Assembly (NCBI RefSeq): GCF_900015215.1
Contig: NZ_LN555523.1
Coordinates: forward strand, 314,317 to 378,316
Origin: Romboutsia ilealis
GTDB lineage: Bacteria; Bacillota; Clostridia; Peptostreptococcales; Peptostreptococcaceae
DNA length: 64,000 nt
Reading direction: 5' to 3'
Shown here: positions 46,068 through 55,314 of the stretch, one piece after another
Position numbering within the stretch: the first letter of the stretch is position 1
Layout: each line of letters starts with the position of its first letter
The notes under the pieces: model-generated
Database searches by the model: none
Seen by the model: only the letters and a program-made list of their open reading frames with translations
What the model was told of the DNA's origin: nothing
Position numbers and translations under genes: made by a program

Positions 46068-47858
46068 ATGATAAAACAAAGAATAGAGAAGATAAGAGAT
46101 TTAATGAAAGAAAAAAATATATATGCATATATAGTTCCATCATCAGATTATCATCAAAGTGAATATGTAGGTGATTATTTTAAGTCTAGAGAATTTATGT
46201 CAGGTTTTACAGGGTCAGCAGGAACTTTAATAATATCTATGGATGAAGCGGGGCTTTGGACTGATGGAAGATATTTTATACAAGCAGAGAATGAGTTAAA
46301 AGATAGTGGTATAAAGCTATTTAAAATGGGAGAAGAGGGTGTACCTACTATAGAAGAATATTTATTAGAAAAATTACCTAAAAACTCTACTCTTGGATTT
46401 GATGGAAGAGTAATGTCTGTAAAAGAAGGACAAAGCCTTGCAAGTAAATTATCATTTAAAGGGATAAATATTGAATATAAATATGACTTAGTTAATGATA
46501 TCTGGAAAGAGAGATGTTCATTGCCTACAGAAAAAGCATTTTTATTAGATATTGAATATAGTGGGGAAAACTTTAGTGATAAGTTATCTAGAATAAGAAC
46601 AGTAATGAAAGAGAAAAAAGCTACTATTCATATTTTAGCATCTTTAGATGATATAGCTTGGTTATTTAACATAAGAGGTAGAGATATAAAATCAAATCCT
46701 GTAGTATTATCATATGCAATTATAGGTATTGATAGTGTTTATTTATTTATTGATAAAAATAAGATAAGTGAAGATATAAGAACAGAATTAAGTAAAGAAA
46801 ATGTTCAGATAAAAGGATATGAAGAAGTATATGAGTTTATAAAAAATATAGATGAGAATGAAGTTGTTTTAATAGATACATCAAAAGTAAATTATGCAAT
46901 ATATAACAATATACCATCTAATGTTCGTAAAATAGAAGAAAGAAATCCATCTACATTATTTAAGTCAATAAAAAATAAAATAGAATTAAAGAATATAAGA
47001 AATAGTCATATAAAGGATGGGGTAGCATTTACTAAGTTTATGTACTGGTTAAAAAATAATATAGGAAAGATGGAAATAACAGAAATTAGTGCTACACAAA
47101 AATTAGAAGATTTTAGAAGGGAACAAGAGAAATTTATAGAACCGAGTTTTTCAACTATAGCTGCGTATAAAGAACATGCAGCTATGATGCATTATAGTGC
47201 CACAGAAGAAAGTAATTACAAATTAGAGCCAAGAGATTTATTCTTAGTAGATTCAGGTGGTCAATATTTTGATGGTACAACTGATATAACAAGGACTATA
47301 GCGTTAGGACCTATCCCTAAACATGTTAGAAGAGACTTTACAAATGTTGTTAGGGGAATGATTAGACTTTCGAAAGCTAAATTTTTATATGGATGTAGAG
47401 GCTATAATTTAGATATTCTTGCTAGAGGTCCGTTATGGGAAGAAGGAATAGATTATAAATGTGGTACAGGACATGGAATAGGATTTGTATTAAATGTACA
47501 TGAAGGTCCTAATGGATTTAGATGGAAAGTAAGAGAAGGCATAGATGATAATTGCATATTAGAAGAAGGCATGGTCACAACGAATGAACCAGGAGTATAT
47601 GTAGAAAATTCTCACGGAATTAGAATAGAAAATGAAATAGTAGTTAGAAAATCAGATAAAAATGAATATGGCCAATTTATGGACTTTGAAGTAATTACAT
47701 TTGCACCAATTGATTTAGATGCGATAGATGAAAGTCTTATCCTAGAAGATGAAAGAATTTATTTAAATAATTATCACAAACAAGTATATGATAAGATTTC
47801 ACCATATTTAAATGAAGAAGAGAAGCACTGGTTAAAGACTTATACAAGAGAAATATAG
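46068..47858 (+). CDS. Xaa-Pro aminopeptidase P family
   Basis: Removes N-terminal residues preceding proline. The 596-residue protein has two N-terminal creatinase-type domains and a C-terminal pita-bread M24 domain whose metal ligands appear in LVDSGGQYFDGTTDITRT, GHGIGFVLNVHEGP, TNEPGVY and GIRIENEIVV. This three-domain length is the eukaryote-like APP form common in clostridia. ATG 46068 has AAAAGGAG upstream; ATG 46047 precedes that site. Confidence 0.94.
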   Translation: MIKQRIEKIRDLMKEKNIYAYIVPSSDYHQSEYVGDYFKSREFMSGFTGSAGTLIISMDEAGLWTDGRYFIQAENELKDSGIKLFKMGEEGVPTIEEYLLEKLPKNSTLGFDGRVMSVKEGQSLASKLSFKGINIEYKYDLVNDIWKERCSLPTEKAFLLDIEYSGENFSDKLSRIRTVMKEKKATIHILASLDDIAWLFNIRGRDIKSNPVVLSYAIIGIDSVYLFIDKNKISEDIRTELSKENVQIKGYEEVYEFIKNIDENEVVLIDTSKVNYAIYNNIPSNVRKIEERNPSTLFKSIKNKIELKNIRNSHIKDGVAFTKFMYWLKNNIGKMEITEISATQKLEDFRREQEKFIEPSFSTIAAYKEHAAMMHYSATEESNYKLEPRDLFLVDSGGQYFDGTTDITRTIALGPIPKHVRRDFTNVVRGMIRLSKAKFLYGCRGYNLDILARGPLWEEGIDYKCGTGHGIGFVLNVHEGPNGFRWKVREGIDDNCILEEGMVTTNEPGVYVENSHGIRIENEIVVRKSDKNEYGQFMDFEVITFAPIDLDAIDESLILEDERIYLNNYHKQVYDKISPYLNEEEKHWLKTYTREI

Positions 47859-47942
47859 AGAACTATTTTATATGAAACTAAGTACTTTATAATGGTTTAA
47901 ATTATAAACATTTAATTAAGTATATAATTATAAATATCTATA

Positions 47943-47982
47943 AAAAGTCCTCATTTAAAATTTTAAATGGAGGACTTTATAT
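47943..47982 (+). terminator. Terminator after aminopeptidase P
   Basis: Stem AAAGTCCTC-ATTTAAAA with TTTTAAAT-GGAGGACTTT, then TATAT; close to a perfect inverted repeat. Confidence 0.75.
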
Positions 47983-48045
47983 ATTAAAAATAGAGCGTAT
48001 TATAAAAAAGATTAATAATTAAGATGAGAGTAAGAGGGTTAGAGT

Positions 48046-48525
48046 ATGTCAAAAGTAAAAACTAATGCAATGAGAATATTAGATTCTAATAAAATAAATT
48101 ATAATATGTTATCTTATGAAACTAAAAAAGGTGAACATATGGATGGTGTAGAAGTTGCACATCAGATAGGGAAAGATGTAAGTGAAGTATATAAAACTTT
48201 AGTCGTTCAAGGTGCTAGCAAAAGTATTTATGTTTATGTTATACCTGTAAATGAAAATTTAGATTTGAAAAAAGCCGCTAAAGTAGCTAGTGAGAAAAAC
48301 GTAGCAATGATTAATGTGAATGATATAAATAAATTTACTGGATATATAAGAGGAGGATGTTCACCTATCGGTATGAAAAAGCTGTACAAAACATTTGTGA
48401 ATGAAAGTGCAAAAGAACTTAGCGTCATGATAGTTAGTGCAGGTAAGATTGGATATCAAGTTGAATTATCTCCTATAGATTTACAGAAATTAATAAAGTG
48501 TGAATTTAGAGATATAGTTAAATAA
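48046..48525 (+). CDS. ybaK: YbaK/EbsC family Cys-tRNA(Pro) deacylase
   Basis: A trans-editing enzyme that hydrolyses mischarged Cys-tRNA(Pro). The 159-residue protein has the YbaK fold with the conserved lysine in VYKTLVVQG (about residue 46), YVYVIPVNENLDLKKAAKVA, and GYIRGGCSPIGMKK, the GxxxGG-type loop of the family. A weak AGAGGG site precedes ATG. Gene context (a convergent exporter) adds nothing. Confidence 0.9.
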   Translation: MSKVKTNAMRILDSNKINYNMLSYETKKGEHMDGVEVAHQIGKDVSEVYKTLVVQGASKSIYVYVIPVNENLDLKKAAKVASEKNVAMINVNDINKFTGYIRGGCSPIGMKKLYKTFVNESAKELSVMIVSAGKIGYQVELSPIDLQKLIKCEFRDIVK

Positions 48526-48663
48526 AATTTAAAATATTTATTTAAAATTATGTATAATACTTCTAATAAGGGTAAATAATGATATTAGAAATATTTTACT
48601 CCCACAAACATTAGATATTTCTTATCCTTTTAAAATACCTAGTAAATAAGTAGGTACTTTAGC

Positions 48664-48703
48664 ATATAAAAAACTCTAGTAAATACTAGAGTTTTTTATA
48701 TGC
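48664..48703. terminator. Bidirectional terminator between ybaK and the exporter genes
   Basis: A perfect palindrome of about 40 nt (GCATATAAAAAACTCTAGTA and its complement) serving two convergent genes. Confidence 0.92.
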
Positions 48704-49143
48704 TATTTAATTTTCTTATATTTTTTATTTAATGTGTGATTTCTATAAAGTGCAGATATCAATATTATACCTAAAGCGAGTGTGCAAGCATTAGATATAG
48801 TAGTAAAACCATAGTCTACAGCTAGTATATAATTTTTTATTAAAAAAGAATATAATGTGTTATAAATTCCATAACCAGGAACTAATGGTATTAGACAGCA
48901 AACACTTAAGATTGTAGATGGTGTTTTGTATAAACGTGCACAAGTCTCGCAATATATACTAAATCCAACTGATGCAATAAAAAGAGAAGAGGTTTCACAA
49001 ATGCCAATTTGGATACAGAATTTATATAAAAACCAACCAATAGCTCCACCACAGCCAGCAATTATTAAATATTTTCCTTTTATATTAAAAAGTATTCCAA
49101 AAGAATATGCAACAAAAAATGCTGCTATTACTTCAATTAGCAT
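48703..49143 (-). CDS. Threonine/serine exporter subunit, ThrE_2 (DUF3815) type
   Basis: A 146-residue membrane protein with about five hydrophobic segments, including GCGGAIGWFLYKF and PSTILSVCCLIPLVPGYGIYN, the latter a signature of ThrE_2 proteins. Together with the larger DUF1212 subunit encoded just upstream it forms the split version of the ThrE amino-acid exporter. The start at 49143 has GGAGGA seven bases before; the longer frame to 49158 overlaps the upstream gene. The two genes are separated by one base, so they are translationally coupled. Confidence 0.87.
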   Translation of the reverse strand: MLIEVIAAFFVAYSFGILFNIKGKYLIIAGCGGAIGWFLYKFCIQIGICETSSLFIASVGFSIYCETCARLYKTPSTILSVCCLIPLVPGYGIYNTLYSFLIKNYILAVDYGFTTISNACTLALGIILISALYRNHTLNKKYKKIK

Positions 49144-49144
49144 A

Positions 49145-49906
49145 TTAAAATCCTCCAAGTCTTAAATAAATGCGGAGGATAGAACCTGTTCCGATAGCTG
49201 CAGAGAGACCTATGAAAAATGCTTCAGCAGCACGAGTGAGTCCAGATACTAGTTGACCCTCTAGTAAATCTCTAATAGAATTTGTAAGTGCAAGTCCTGG
49301 AACTAATAGCATTATACTTCCAGCTATTAATTTATTCAACTCATTAATTATTCCAAAATGAAGACATATTATAGAAGAAGTAGCTACAAAACTTCCACAA
49401 ATTATATTTAGAAAAAAATCATTTAAGTTATATTTTTGAAGAGTTATAGATATTAATTTAGTTAAAACTCCTATAAAAAATGCACATAAAAACTCTCTAA
49501 TTTTTCCATCAAAGAGTATTGTAAATGTGGAAGTAGCAATTCCGGCAAAAAATAAAGTTTTACTTAAAGGGTAACAATTAGATTTACATATATCTTTTAA
49601 TTTCTTCTCACAAATATCAATACTAAGTCTATGTTGATAGATTTCTCTAGATAAAGAATTTATATTATGTACCATGTTTAAATCTATTCCTCTATAATTG
49701 ATTCTTTTTACAATAGAATGAATTTCTCCGTTAAATAATATAGATATCATGACTGCAGTTGGAGAAGCAAATACTTCAACTTCATCAACATCAAAAGATT
49801 GGCATATCCTAGACACAGTTTCTTCAACTCGATAAGTTTCCCCTCCACTTTGTAACATTAATTTTCCTGCATCTGAAGAAAATTTAAGTAATTTATTAAT
49901 ATTCAT
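49145..49906 (-). CDS. Threonine/serine exporter subunit, ThrE (DUF1212) type
   Basis: The 253-residue protein has a soluble N-terminal domain (SSDAGKLMLQSGGETYRVEETV, about residues 10-110) followed by about five membrane segments with GSIMLLVPGLALTNSIRDLLEG near residue 200, the hallmark of the DUF1212 exporters. It is the first gene of the two-gene minus-strand operon, with AAAGGAGGG upstream of ATG 49906. Export of Thr/Ser is inferred from family members. Confidence 0.9.
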   Translation of the reverse strand: MNINKLLKFSSDAGKLMLQSGGETYRVEETVSRICQSFDVDEVEVFASPTAVMISILFNGEIHSIVKRINYRGIDLNMVHNINSLSREIYQHRLSIDICEKKLKDICKSNCYPLSKTLFFAGIATSTFTILFDGKIREFLCAFFIGVLTKLISITLQKYNLNDFFLNIICGSFVATSSIICLHFGIINELNKLIAGSIMLLVPGLALTNSIRDLLEGQLVSGLTRAAEAFFIGLSAAIGTGSILRIYLRLGGF

Positions 49907-50072
49907 AAAAACCCTCCTTTTAAATAATAACGTAGGAATTATTACATTATATGTAAATTGAATGTACCATTATCTAAAATATTGAAAATTTAACTTTATT
50001 TAAATGTATAATAGATAAAATAATATTAATGATATATAATTTAAATCAATAATGCAAAAAAGGAGAGATTAT

Positions 50073-51047
50073 ATGATATTTGATGCTCATTGTGATATAT
50101 GGACTCATGTAGCTAGAAAAAGGCTAGAGGGGGAACAAGATATTATTCGAAAATATCACTTAAATAAATTTAAAGAATCGGATATAAATGGAGGTATATT
50201 TGTTGTTTGGGTAGATCCGCCTTATGATAAAAATCCTAAATATAGAACTAAGCAAATATTAGATAAAATACAAGAAGAAATAAAAGATAGTGATGATATA
50301 GTGCAGATAATTAATAATAGTGAAGACTTTGATAAAGCTAAGGAACATAATAAGATAGCTATATTAATAGGCATGGAAGGCTTACAAGCTATAGACGATA
50401 ATATAGATGATATAGAAAAATTATATTCATTTGGGGTTAGACATGCGAGCCTTACTTGGAATGAAGAAAATAAATTAGCAACAGGAGCAAAGGGAAATAT
50501 TGAAAGAGGTTTAACTGAAGATGGAGCAAAACTTGTACGAAAAATGGAAAAATTAGGTATGGTGCTGGATGTATCTCATGCCAATGAAAAGACTTTTTGG
50601 GATATATGTAAAGTGGCAACGAAACCATTTATAGCATCACATTCGAATTGTCGAAGTCTTTGTGATGTTCCTAGAAATCTTACAGACGATCAGTTAAGAG
50701 AAATTGCTTCACGAAATGGAGTAGTAGGGATAAATTCATATGAAGAATTTGTAAGCTCAAACTTAGAAAAACGAACAATAGAAGGTTTGGTAGATCATAT
50801 AGACCATATGGTAGAAGTGATGGGAATTAATCATATAGGTTTAGGGTTTGACTTTGCTGAATATATGAATTCAGAAACATTAAAGCATTATGCAAGTACC
50901 TATACGTATGGAGTTAGAGGTCTTGAAGATACTACTAAAGCTAAAAATATAATAAATGCATTAGAAACGAGAGGTTATTCTAAAGAAGATATAGAGAAAA
51001 TATGTTATAAAAACTTCTACAGAGTTATCAAAGAGATAATAAAATAA
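50073..51047 (+). CDS. Membrane-dipeptidase-like M19 metallopeptidase
   Basis: A 324-residue zinc dipeptidase of the amidohydrolase superfamily. Zinc ligands are seen in DAHCDI at the N-terminus (HxD), GMEGLQAI (Glu), and later in VSHAN and ASHSNCRSLCDVPRNLTD (His residues), followed by GFDFAEY. No signal peptide, so cytoplasmic. ATG 50073 has AAAGGAGAG upstream; the frame from 50052 starts before that site. Monocistronic. Confidence 0.92.
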   Translation: MIFDAHCDIWTHVARKRLEGEQDIIRKYHLNKFKESDINGGIFVVWVDPPYDKNPKYRTKQILDKIQEEIKDSDDIVQIINNSEDFDKAKEHNKIAILIGMEGLQAIDDNIDDIEKLYSFGVRHASLTWNEENKLATGAKGNIERGLTEDGAKLVRKMEKLGMVLDVSHANEKTFWDICKVATKPFIASHSNCRSLCDVPRNLTDDQLREIASRNGVVGINSYEEFVSSNLEKRTIEGLVDHIDHMVEVMGINHIGLGFDFAEYMNSETLKHYASTYTYGVRGLEDTTKAKNIINALETRGYSKEDIEKICYKNFYRVIKEIIK

Positions 51048-51491
51048 ATTAGATGAATATATAATTTAATATATTATATTAGAGTTATCTTTATTTAATT
51101 TATCCTATATTGTTAATAAAAATAAGATTGTAAGAGAAGTAGTTATTTTCTGGGAAATAATTATATAAAATGTCTAGTTAGATATCATTTATTAACGAAT
51201 AAAGTAGAAAAAAATCAATTTATAGATAAAATAATTGCAAGTAATAATAATGTTGCCTAAATAATACAATGGGGATATCAACATAACGATAAGTTTAGAT
51301 AGATATATTTTTCATATTTGAATTGGCTAAAAAGCATAGGATATTAATATTAAATGGTTAGCAAGTTAGAATAATCACCTTGGTATATATGTGTATCTTT
51401 TGCCAATTTATATGGTGAGCAATATATTGAAATTGGTAAAGGAATAAATTAATTATTTGATTAATATGCTAATGAGTGACAAAATTCTAAT
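51048..51491. other. Intergenic region, possibly gene remnant
   Basis: No intact gene. In one frame near 51381-51452 the translation WYICVSFANLYGEQYIEIGK looks protein-like but has no start and is broken by stops on both sides, suggesting a decayed gene; I recognise no family. Confidence 0.3.
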
Positions 51492-51540
51492 AAATAAAAA
51501 TAAGGATTTCGAATAATTTGAAATCCTTATTTTTATTTAT
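51490..51540. terminator. Terminator serving the CvfB-like gene
   Basis: Stem AAATAAAAATAAGGATTTC (51492-51510) with its complement (51520-51538); T-runs on both strands. The end overlaps the stop codon of the minus-strand gene. Confidence 0.88.
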
Positions 51541-52385
51541 TTTAAATATGTTCCGTTTTCATTTTGATATATTAAATCTTTTTTCATAAGAACTCCTAAA
51601 GCTCTTTTAAAATTTTTCTTACTAGTATTAAATACAGTAGCTAATTCTTCTGGTGTAGATTTATCATTAAATCTCATATACCCGTCAGCACCTTCTAAAT
51701 AATTCATTATAGATTTTTCTAATATATCTAATTCTTCTTTTCTACTTTGTCTAGGTGATAATCCAAGTTTATCATCTTCATAAATATTTATAACATTTAA
51801 AGTTAACTTATCTCCTATATTCAATTCAGTGAAATATTCATTGTGAAGTATAACTCCTGCATATTTGTTGTCAACACATATCATAGCAGAGTTATTAGTT
51901 TGGAATCCATATACTATACCTTCTACACTATCACCAATATTATAGTTATGATCTGTAGTAAGATATTGATCTATATCTGTAGTTGCTGCAAGTCTTCCTG
52001 TTTTATCTAAGTATATATAGAATAAATATCTATGACCCTTTTCTAAATCGTAAGTTTTAGCTTTAAAAGGAACTAATATATCTTTTTGTAATCCAATATC
52101 TATAAAGCTTCCTATTTTAGTATGAGCAACTACCTTTAAGTAAGCAATTTCATTTACCTTAGCTTTTGGAGGTATCAAAGTAGCAGCTTTTCTACCTTCT
52201 GAGTCTTTATATATAAATGCATTAACTATATCTCCAACATTAATTTCGTTTTTACCAATTAATCTTTTATGAAGAAGTATATCATCTTTCGAGTTATTAG
52301 TTTTTCCATCTAAGAAATAACCAAAATCAGTAGATCTTTTAACTTCAAGTGTATTAAAATCTCCTATTTTTATCAAATTTTTCAT
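51537..52385 (-). CDS. CvfB-like S1-domain RNA-binding protein
   Basis: The 282-residue protein resembles CvfB/YitL, with a series of S1-like OB domains (residues about 1-65, 70-135, 145-215) and a C-terminal winged helix (KSTPEELATVFNTSKKNFKRALGVLMKKD). Phrases typical of the family are FGYFLDGKT, DDILLHKRLI and RLAATTDIDQYL. CvfB proteins bind RNA and influence gene expression in other Firmicutes. AAGGAGATG lies before the ATG at 52385. Confidence 0.9.
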   Translation of the reverse strand: MKNLIKIGDFNTLEVKRSTDFGYFLDGKTNNSKDDILLHKRLIGKNEINVGDIVNAFIYKDSEGRKAATLIPPKAKVNEIAYLKVVAHTKIGSFIDIGLQKDILVPFKAKTYDLEKGHRYLFYIYLDKTGRLAATTDIDQYLTTDHNYNIGDSVEGIVYGFQTNNSAMICVDNKYAGVILHNEYFTELNIGDKLTLNVINIYEDDKLGLSPRQSRKEELDILEKSIMNYLEGADGYMRFNDKSTPEELATVFNTSKKNFKRALGVLMKKDLIYQNENGTYLK

Positions 52386-52777
52386 CTCCTTACATATTAA
52401 TATTTAGTGATTGCAATTTATATATAATATCATAAAAAAAAGATATATTATAGGCTAAAACGGAATTTTAATATATAAGAAATAAAAATATTATTAAATT
52501 TGTCATAATTATAAAAATAAATAATAAAAATATAAGTTTACTCTTATTTTATGAGTAAGTTAATATATATTGCAAATTATATAAATAAGGACATTTAAAA
52601 CGGTAAAGTTTTATTTAAAAATAAATATTAAATAATTTTATGAATTTTAAAAATAAGTTAGAGATACTAAACTTTATAAATATTAATATAAACATAAAAT
52701 TAAGTCTCTATATTAAAAACATTGAAATTTAAGGATTGTGTTTATTAGGACAAAAAATAAAAATAATAAAAAAACTA
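52386..52777. other. Long AT-rich divergent spacer, nothing recognised
   Basis: About 390 nt with A+T well above the coding average. No small gene, known riboswitch or strong hairpin was found; only the promoter at its right end is convincing. Confidence 0.5.
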
Positions 52778-52806
52778 TTGAATAATATAATCATTTTTTA
52801 TATAAT
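52778..52806 (+). promoter_or_regulatory. Promoter of the polyamine operon
   Basis: TTGAAT at 52778-52783, exactly 17 nt, then TATAAT at 52801-52806; about 70 nt before the regulator start codon. Confidence 0.8.
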
Positions 52807-52815
52807 GAATTTTGT

Positions 52816-52855
52816 TGTTTAGAAATTTTAAACACAATGTTTACTTATAAAAACA
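52816..52855 (+). promoter_or_regulatory. Two TGTTT-N-AAACA palindromes, possible operators
   Basis: TGTTT-N9-AAACA (52816-52834) and TGTTT-N8-AAACA (52838-52855) start 22 nt apart, about two helical turns, just downstream of the -10 box and before the regulator gene. They would suit autoregulation by the XRE-cupin protein. Confidence 0.5.
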
Positions 52856-52876
52856 AAATGACTAGGAGGTGGGACT

Positions 52877-53416
52877 ATGGATATAGGTGAGAAAATAAAG
52901 CGTATGAGAATTGAAAAACAGTTAACGCAAGAAGAGTTAGCAAATAGGTGTGAATTATCTAAAGGATTTATATCGCAATTAGAAAATAACTTAACATCAC
53001 CATCCATTGCTACCCTTATAGATATACTTGAAATACTAGGGACTAATTTAAGGGAATTTTTTAATGAGATAGTTGATGAGAGAATATGTTTTACAAAAGA
53101 TGACATGTTTGAAACAGAAGATGAAGACTTAAAATATACTTTAAAATGGTTAGTACCTAATTCACAAAAAAATGAAATGGAACCGATAATAATAACTTTA
53201 GAGTCTGGTGGACAATATAAAGAAGAAAAACCACATGAAGGTGAAGAATTCGGATATGTTTTATCAGGTTCGATATATTTACATATAGGAGATAAGAAAA
53301 ATAAAGTAAAAAAAGGTGAAAGTTTTTATTTCAAGCCAAGAGCTAATCATTATATATCAAATGCGGGTAAAACAGTTGCCAAGGTAATTTGGGTTAGTAC
53401 TCCGCCATCATTTTAA
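52877..53416 (+). CDS. XRE-cupin transcriptional regulator of the polyamine operon
   Basis: The 179-residue protein has an N-terminal helix-turn-helix (residues about 5-60; KQLTQEELANRCELSKGFISQLENN) and a C-terminal cupin (about 108-175; EGEEFGYVLSGSIYLHIGDKK, FKPRANHYISN). This PuuR-like architecture is common next to polyamine transport genes. AGGAGGTGGG precedes ATG, and potA follows 16 nt later, so it probably regulates its own operon in response to a polyamine or related metabolite. Confidence 0.92.
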   Translation: MDIGEKIKRMRIEKQLTQEELANRCELSKGFISQLENNLTSPSIATLIDILEILGTNLREFFNEIVDERICFTKDDMFETEDEDLKYTLKWLVPNSQKNEMEPIIITLESGGQYKEEKPHEGEEFGYVLSGSIYLHIGDKKNKVKKGESFYFKPRANHYISNAGKTVAKVIWVSTPPSF

Positions 53417-53432
53417 GAAAGAGGTGTAATAA

Positions 53433-54476
53433 TTGGTAGAAAATATAATTGAATTGAAGAATTTATGTAAATCTTATGATGAGTCAACTGTATTAGATAA
53501 CTTTTCATTAAATATAAAAAAGAATGAATTTTTAACATTGTTAGGACCGAGTGGTTGTGGAAAAACTACTACTTTAAAGATAATAGCAGGATTTGAATAT
53601 GCAGATGATGGTAAAGTAATTTTTGAAGGTAAAGATATAAATAATATACCTCCATATCAAAGACCGATAAATACAGTATTCCAAAAATATGCATTATTTC
53701 CTCATATGAATATATATGAAAATATAGCATTTGGATTAAGAATAAAAAAGTTACCAAAAGATGAAATTGATAGAAAAGTAAAGGAAATGTTAAAGTTAGT
53801 TGCCTTAGAGGGCTATGAAAATAGAAAAATAGACTCTTTAAGTGGAGGTCAACAGCAAAGAATAGCCATAGCAAGAGCGTTAGTTAATGAACCAAAGGTA
53901 TTATTACTAGATGAACCTTTAGGTGCTCTAGATTTAAAGCTAAGACAAGAAATGCAAATTGAGTTAAAAAGAATGCAACAAAAGCTTGGAATAACTTTTA
54001 TATTTGTAACTCATGATCAAGAAGAAGCACTTAGCATGTCTGATACGATAATAGTAATGAATAAAGGTAAAATACAACAAATGGGTACGCCAGAGGATAT
54101 ATACAATGAACCTAAAAACTCTTTTGTAGCTAAATTTATAGGAGAAAGTAATATATTTGATGGTATTATGTTAGATGACTTTAAGGTTGAATTTTGTAAT
54201 AAAGTATTTGATTGTGTAGATAAGGGATTTGAAAAAAATGAAAATATAGAGGTTGTTATAAGACCTGAAGATATAAAAATGGTACAACCAAATGAAGGGA
54301 TGATAAAAGGTATAGTTACATCTACAGTATTTAAAGGTGTACATTATGAAATCTTAGTTAAAGAAAATGATAGAATGTGGATGCTTCACAATACTAAGAG
54401 CGCAGAAGTTGGCTCAGAGTTAGGTATGGATATATACCCTGAAGATATTCACATAATGAGAAAAGTAGAGAATTAA
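53433..54476 (+). CDS. potA: Spermidine/putrescine ABC transporter ATP-binding protein
   Basis: Energises polyamine uptake. The 347-residue protein has Walker [10 protein letters not shown] (starting near residue 38), signature [15 protein letters not shown], Walker [13 protein letters not shown], the H-loop FVTHDQEEA, and a C-terminal TOBE domain ([11 protein letters not shown]). Starts at TTG 53433 with GAGGTG upstream. Followed one base later by potB. Confidence 0.95.
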   Translation: MVENIIELKNLCKSYDESTVLDNFSLNIKKNEFLTLLGPSGCGKTTTLKIIAGFEYADDGKVIFEGKDINNIPPYQRPINTVFQKYALFPHMNIYENIAFGLRIKKLPKDEIDRKVKEMLKLVALEGYENRKIDSLSGGQQQRIAIARALVNEPKVLLLDEPLGALDLKLRQEMQIELKRMQQKLGITFIFVTHDQEEALSMSDTIIVMNKGKIQQMGTPEDIYNEPKNSFVAKFIGESNIFDGIMLDDFKVEFCNKVFDCVDKGFEKNENIEVVIRPEDIKMVQPNEGMIKGIVTSTVFKGVHYEILVKENDRMWMLHNTKSAEVGSELGMDIYPEDIHIMRKVEN

Positions 54477-54477
54477 G

Positions 54478-55314
54478 ATGAAAAGAAAATCTTTTTTAGC
54501 TTATCCATATGTAATATGGAGTGCCATATTTATAGTAATCCCTTTAATACTAGTAGTACTTTTTAGCTTTACACAAGAAATTGACGGAAAACAAGTATTT
54601 TCTATAGCAAACTATAAAGATTTAATGGATCCAATTTATTTCAAAGTATTTTTTAGATCTGTAATTTTAGCAGGAGGTTCAACATTAATCTGTTTAATTG
54701 TAGGATACCCAGTAGCTTACTTAGTATCTAAGGTTAATGTTAGCAAAAGAGGAACATTAATATTATTATTTATATTGCCAATGTGGATGAACTTTTTACT
54801 TAGAACGTATGCATGGGTTGCAATACTTGGTAAGAATGGATTATTAAACACATTCTTAGGATGGTTTGGAATACCTCATACAAGTATTTTATATACTAAT
54901 GCAGCTATATTACTTGGTATGGTTTATAATTTCCTACCGTTTATGGTGCTTCCTATATTTAATTCACTATCAAAAATGGATAATGATTTAATTAATGCAG
55001 CACGTGATTTAGGAGCAAATAGCTTCCAAGTATTTACTAAAGTTATATTCCCTTTAAGCTTACCGGGAGTTATATCTGGAATAACTATGGTATTTATGCC
55101 AGCAGTTACTACATTTGCTATATCTAGGTTATTAGGTGGAGGTAAGTTTATGCTTATAGGAGACCTAATAGAACAACAATTTACAGTAGTGGGAGATTGG
55201 AATTTTGGATCTGCTGTATCAATATTTATGATGATAATAATACTTATATCTATGGCTGTAATGTCTAGATTTGAGGATGAATCTGATAAGGAAGGCGGTG
55301 GGTTATTATTTTAA
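54478..55314 (+). CDS. potB: Spermidine/putrescine ABC transporter permease PotB
   Basis: The 278-residue permease has six membrane helices and the binding-protein-dependent transport EAA-type loop NAARDLGANSFQVFTKVIFPLSLPG. The N-terminal segment YPYVIWSAIFIVIPLILVVLFSF is the typical first helix of PotB. ATG starts two bases after the potA stop. Its last codons overlap the proposed start of potC by seven bases, consistent with tight translational coupling. Confidence 0.94.
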   Translation: MKRKSFLAYPYVIWSAIFIVIPLILVVLFSFTQEIDGKQVFSIANYKDLMDPIYFKVFFRSVILAGGSTLICLIVGYPVAYLVSKVNVSKRGTLILLFILPMWMNFLLRTYAWVAILGKNGLLNTFLGWFGIPHTSILYTNAAILLGMVYNFLPFMVLPIFNSLSKMDNDLINAARDLGANSFQVFTKVIFPLSLPGVISGITMVFMPAVTTFAISRLLGGGKFMLIGDLIEQQFTVVGDWNFGSAVSIFMMIIILISMAVMSRFEDESDKEGGGLLF

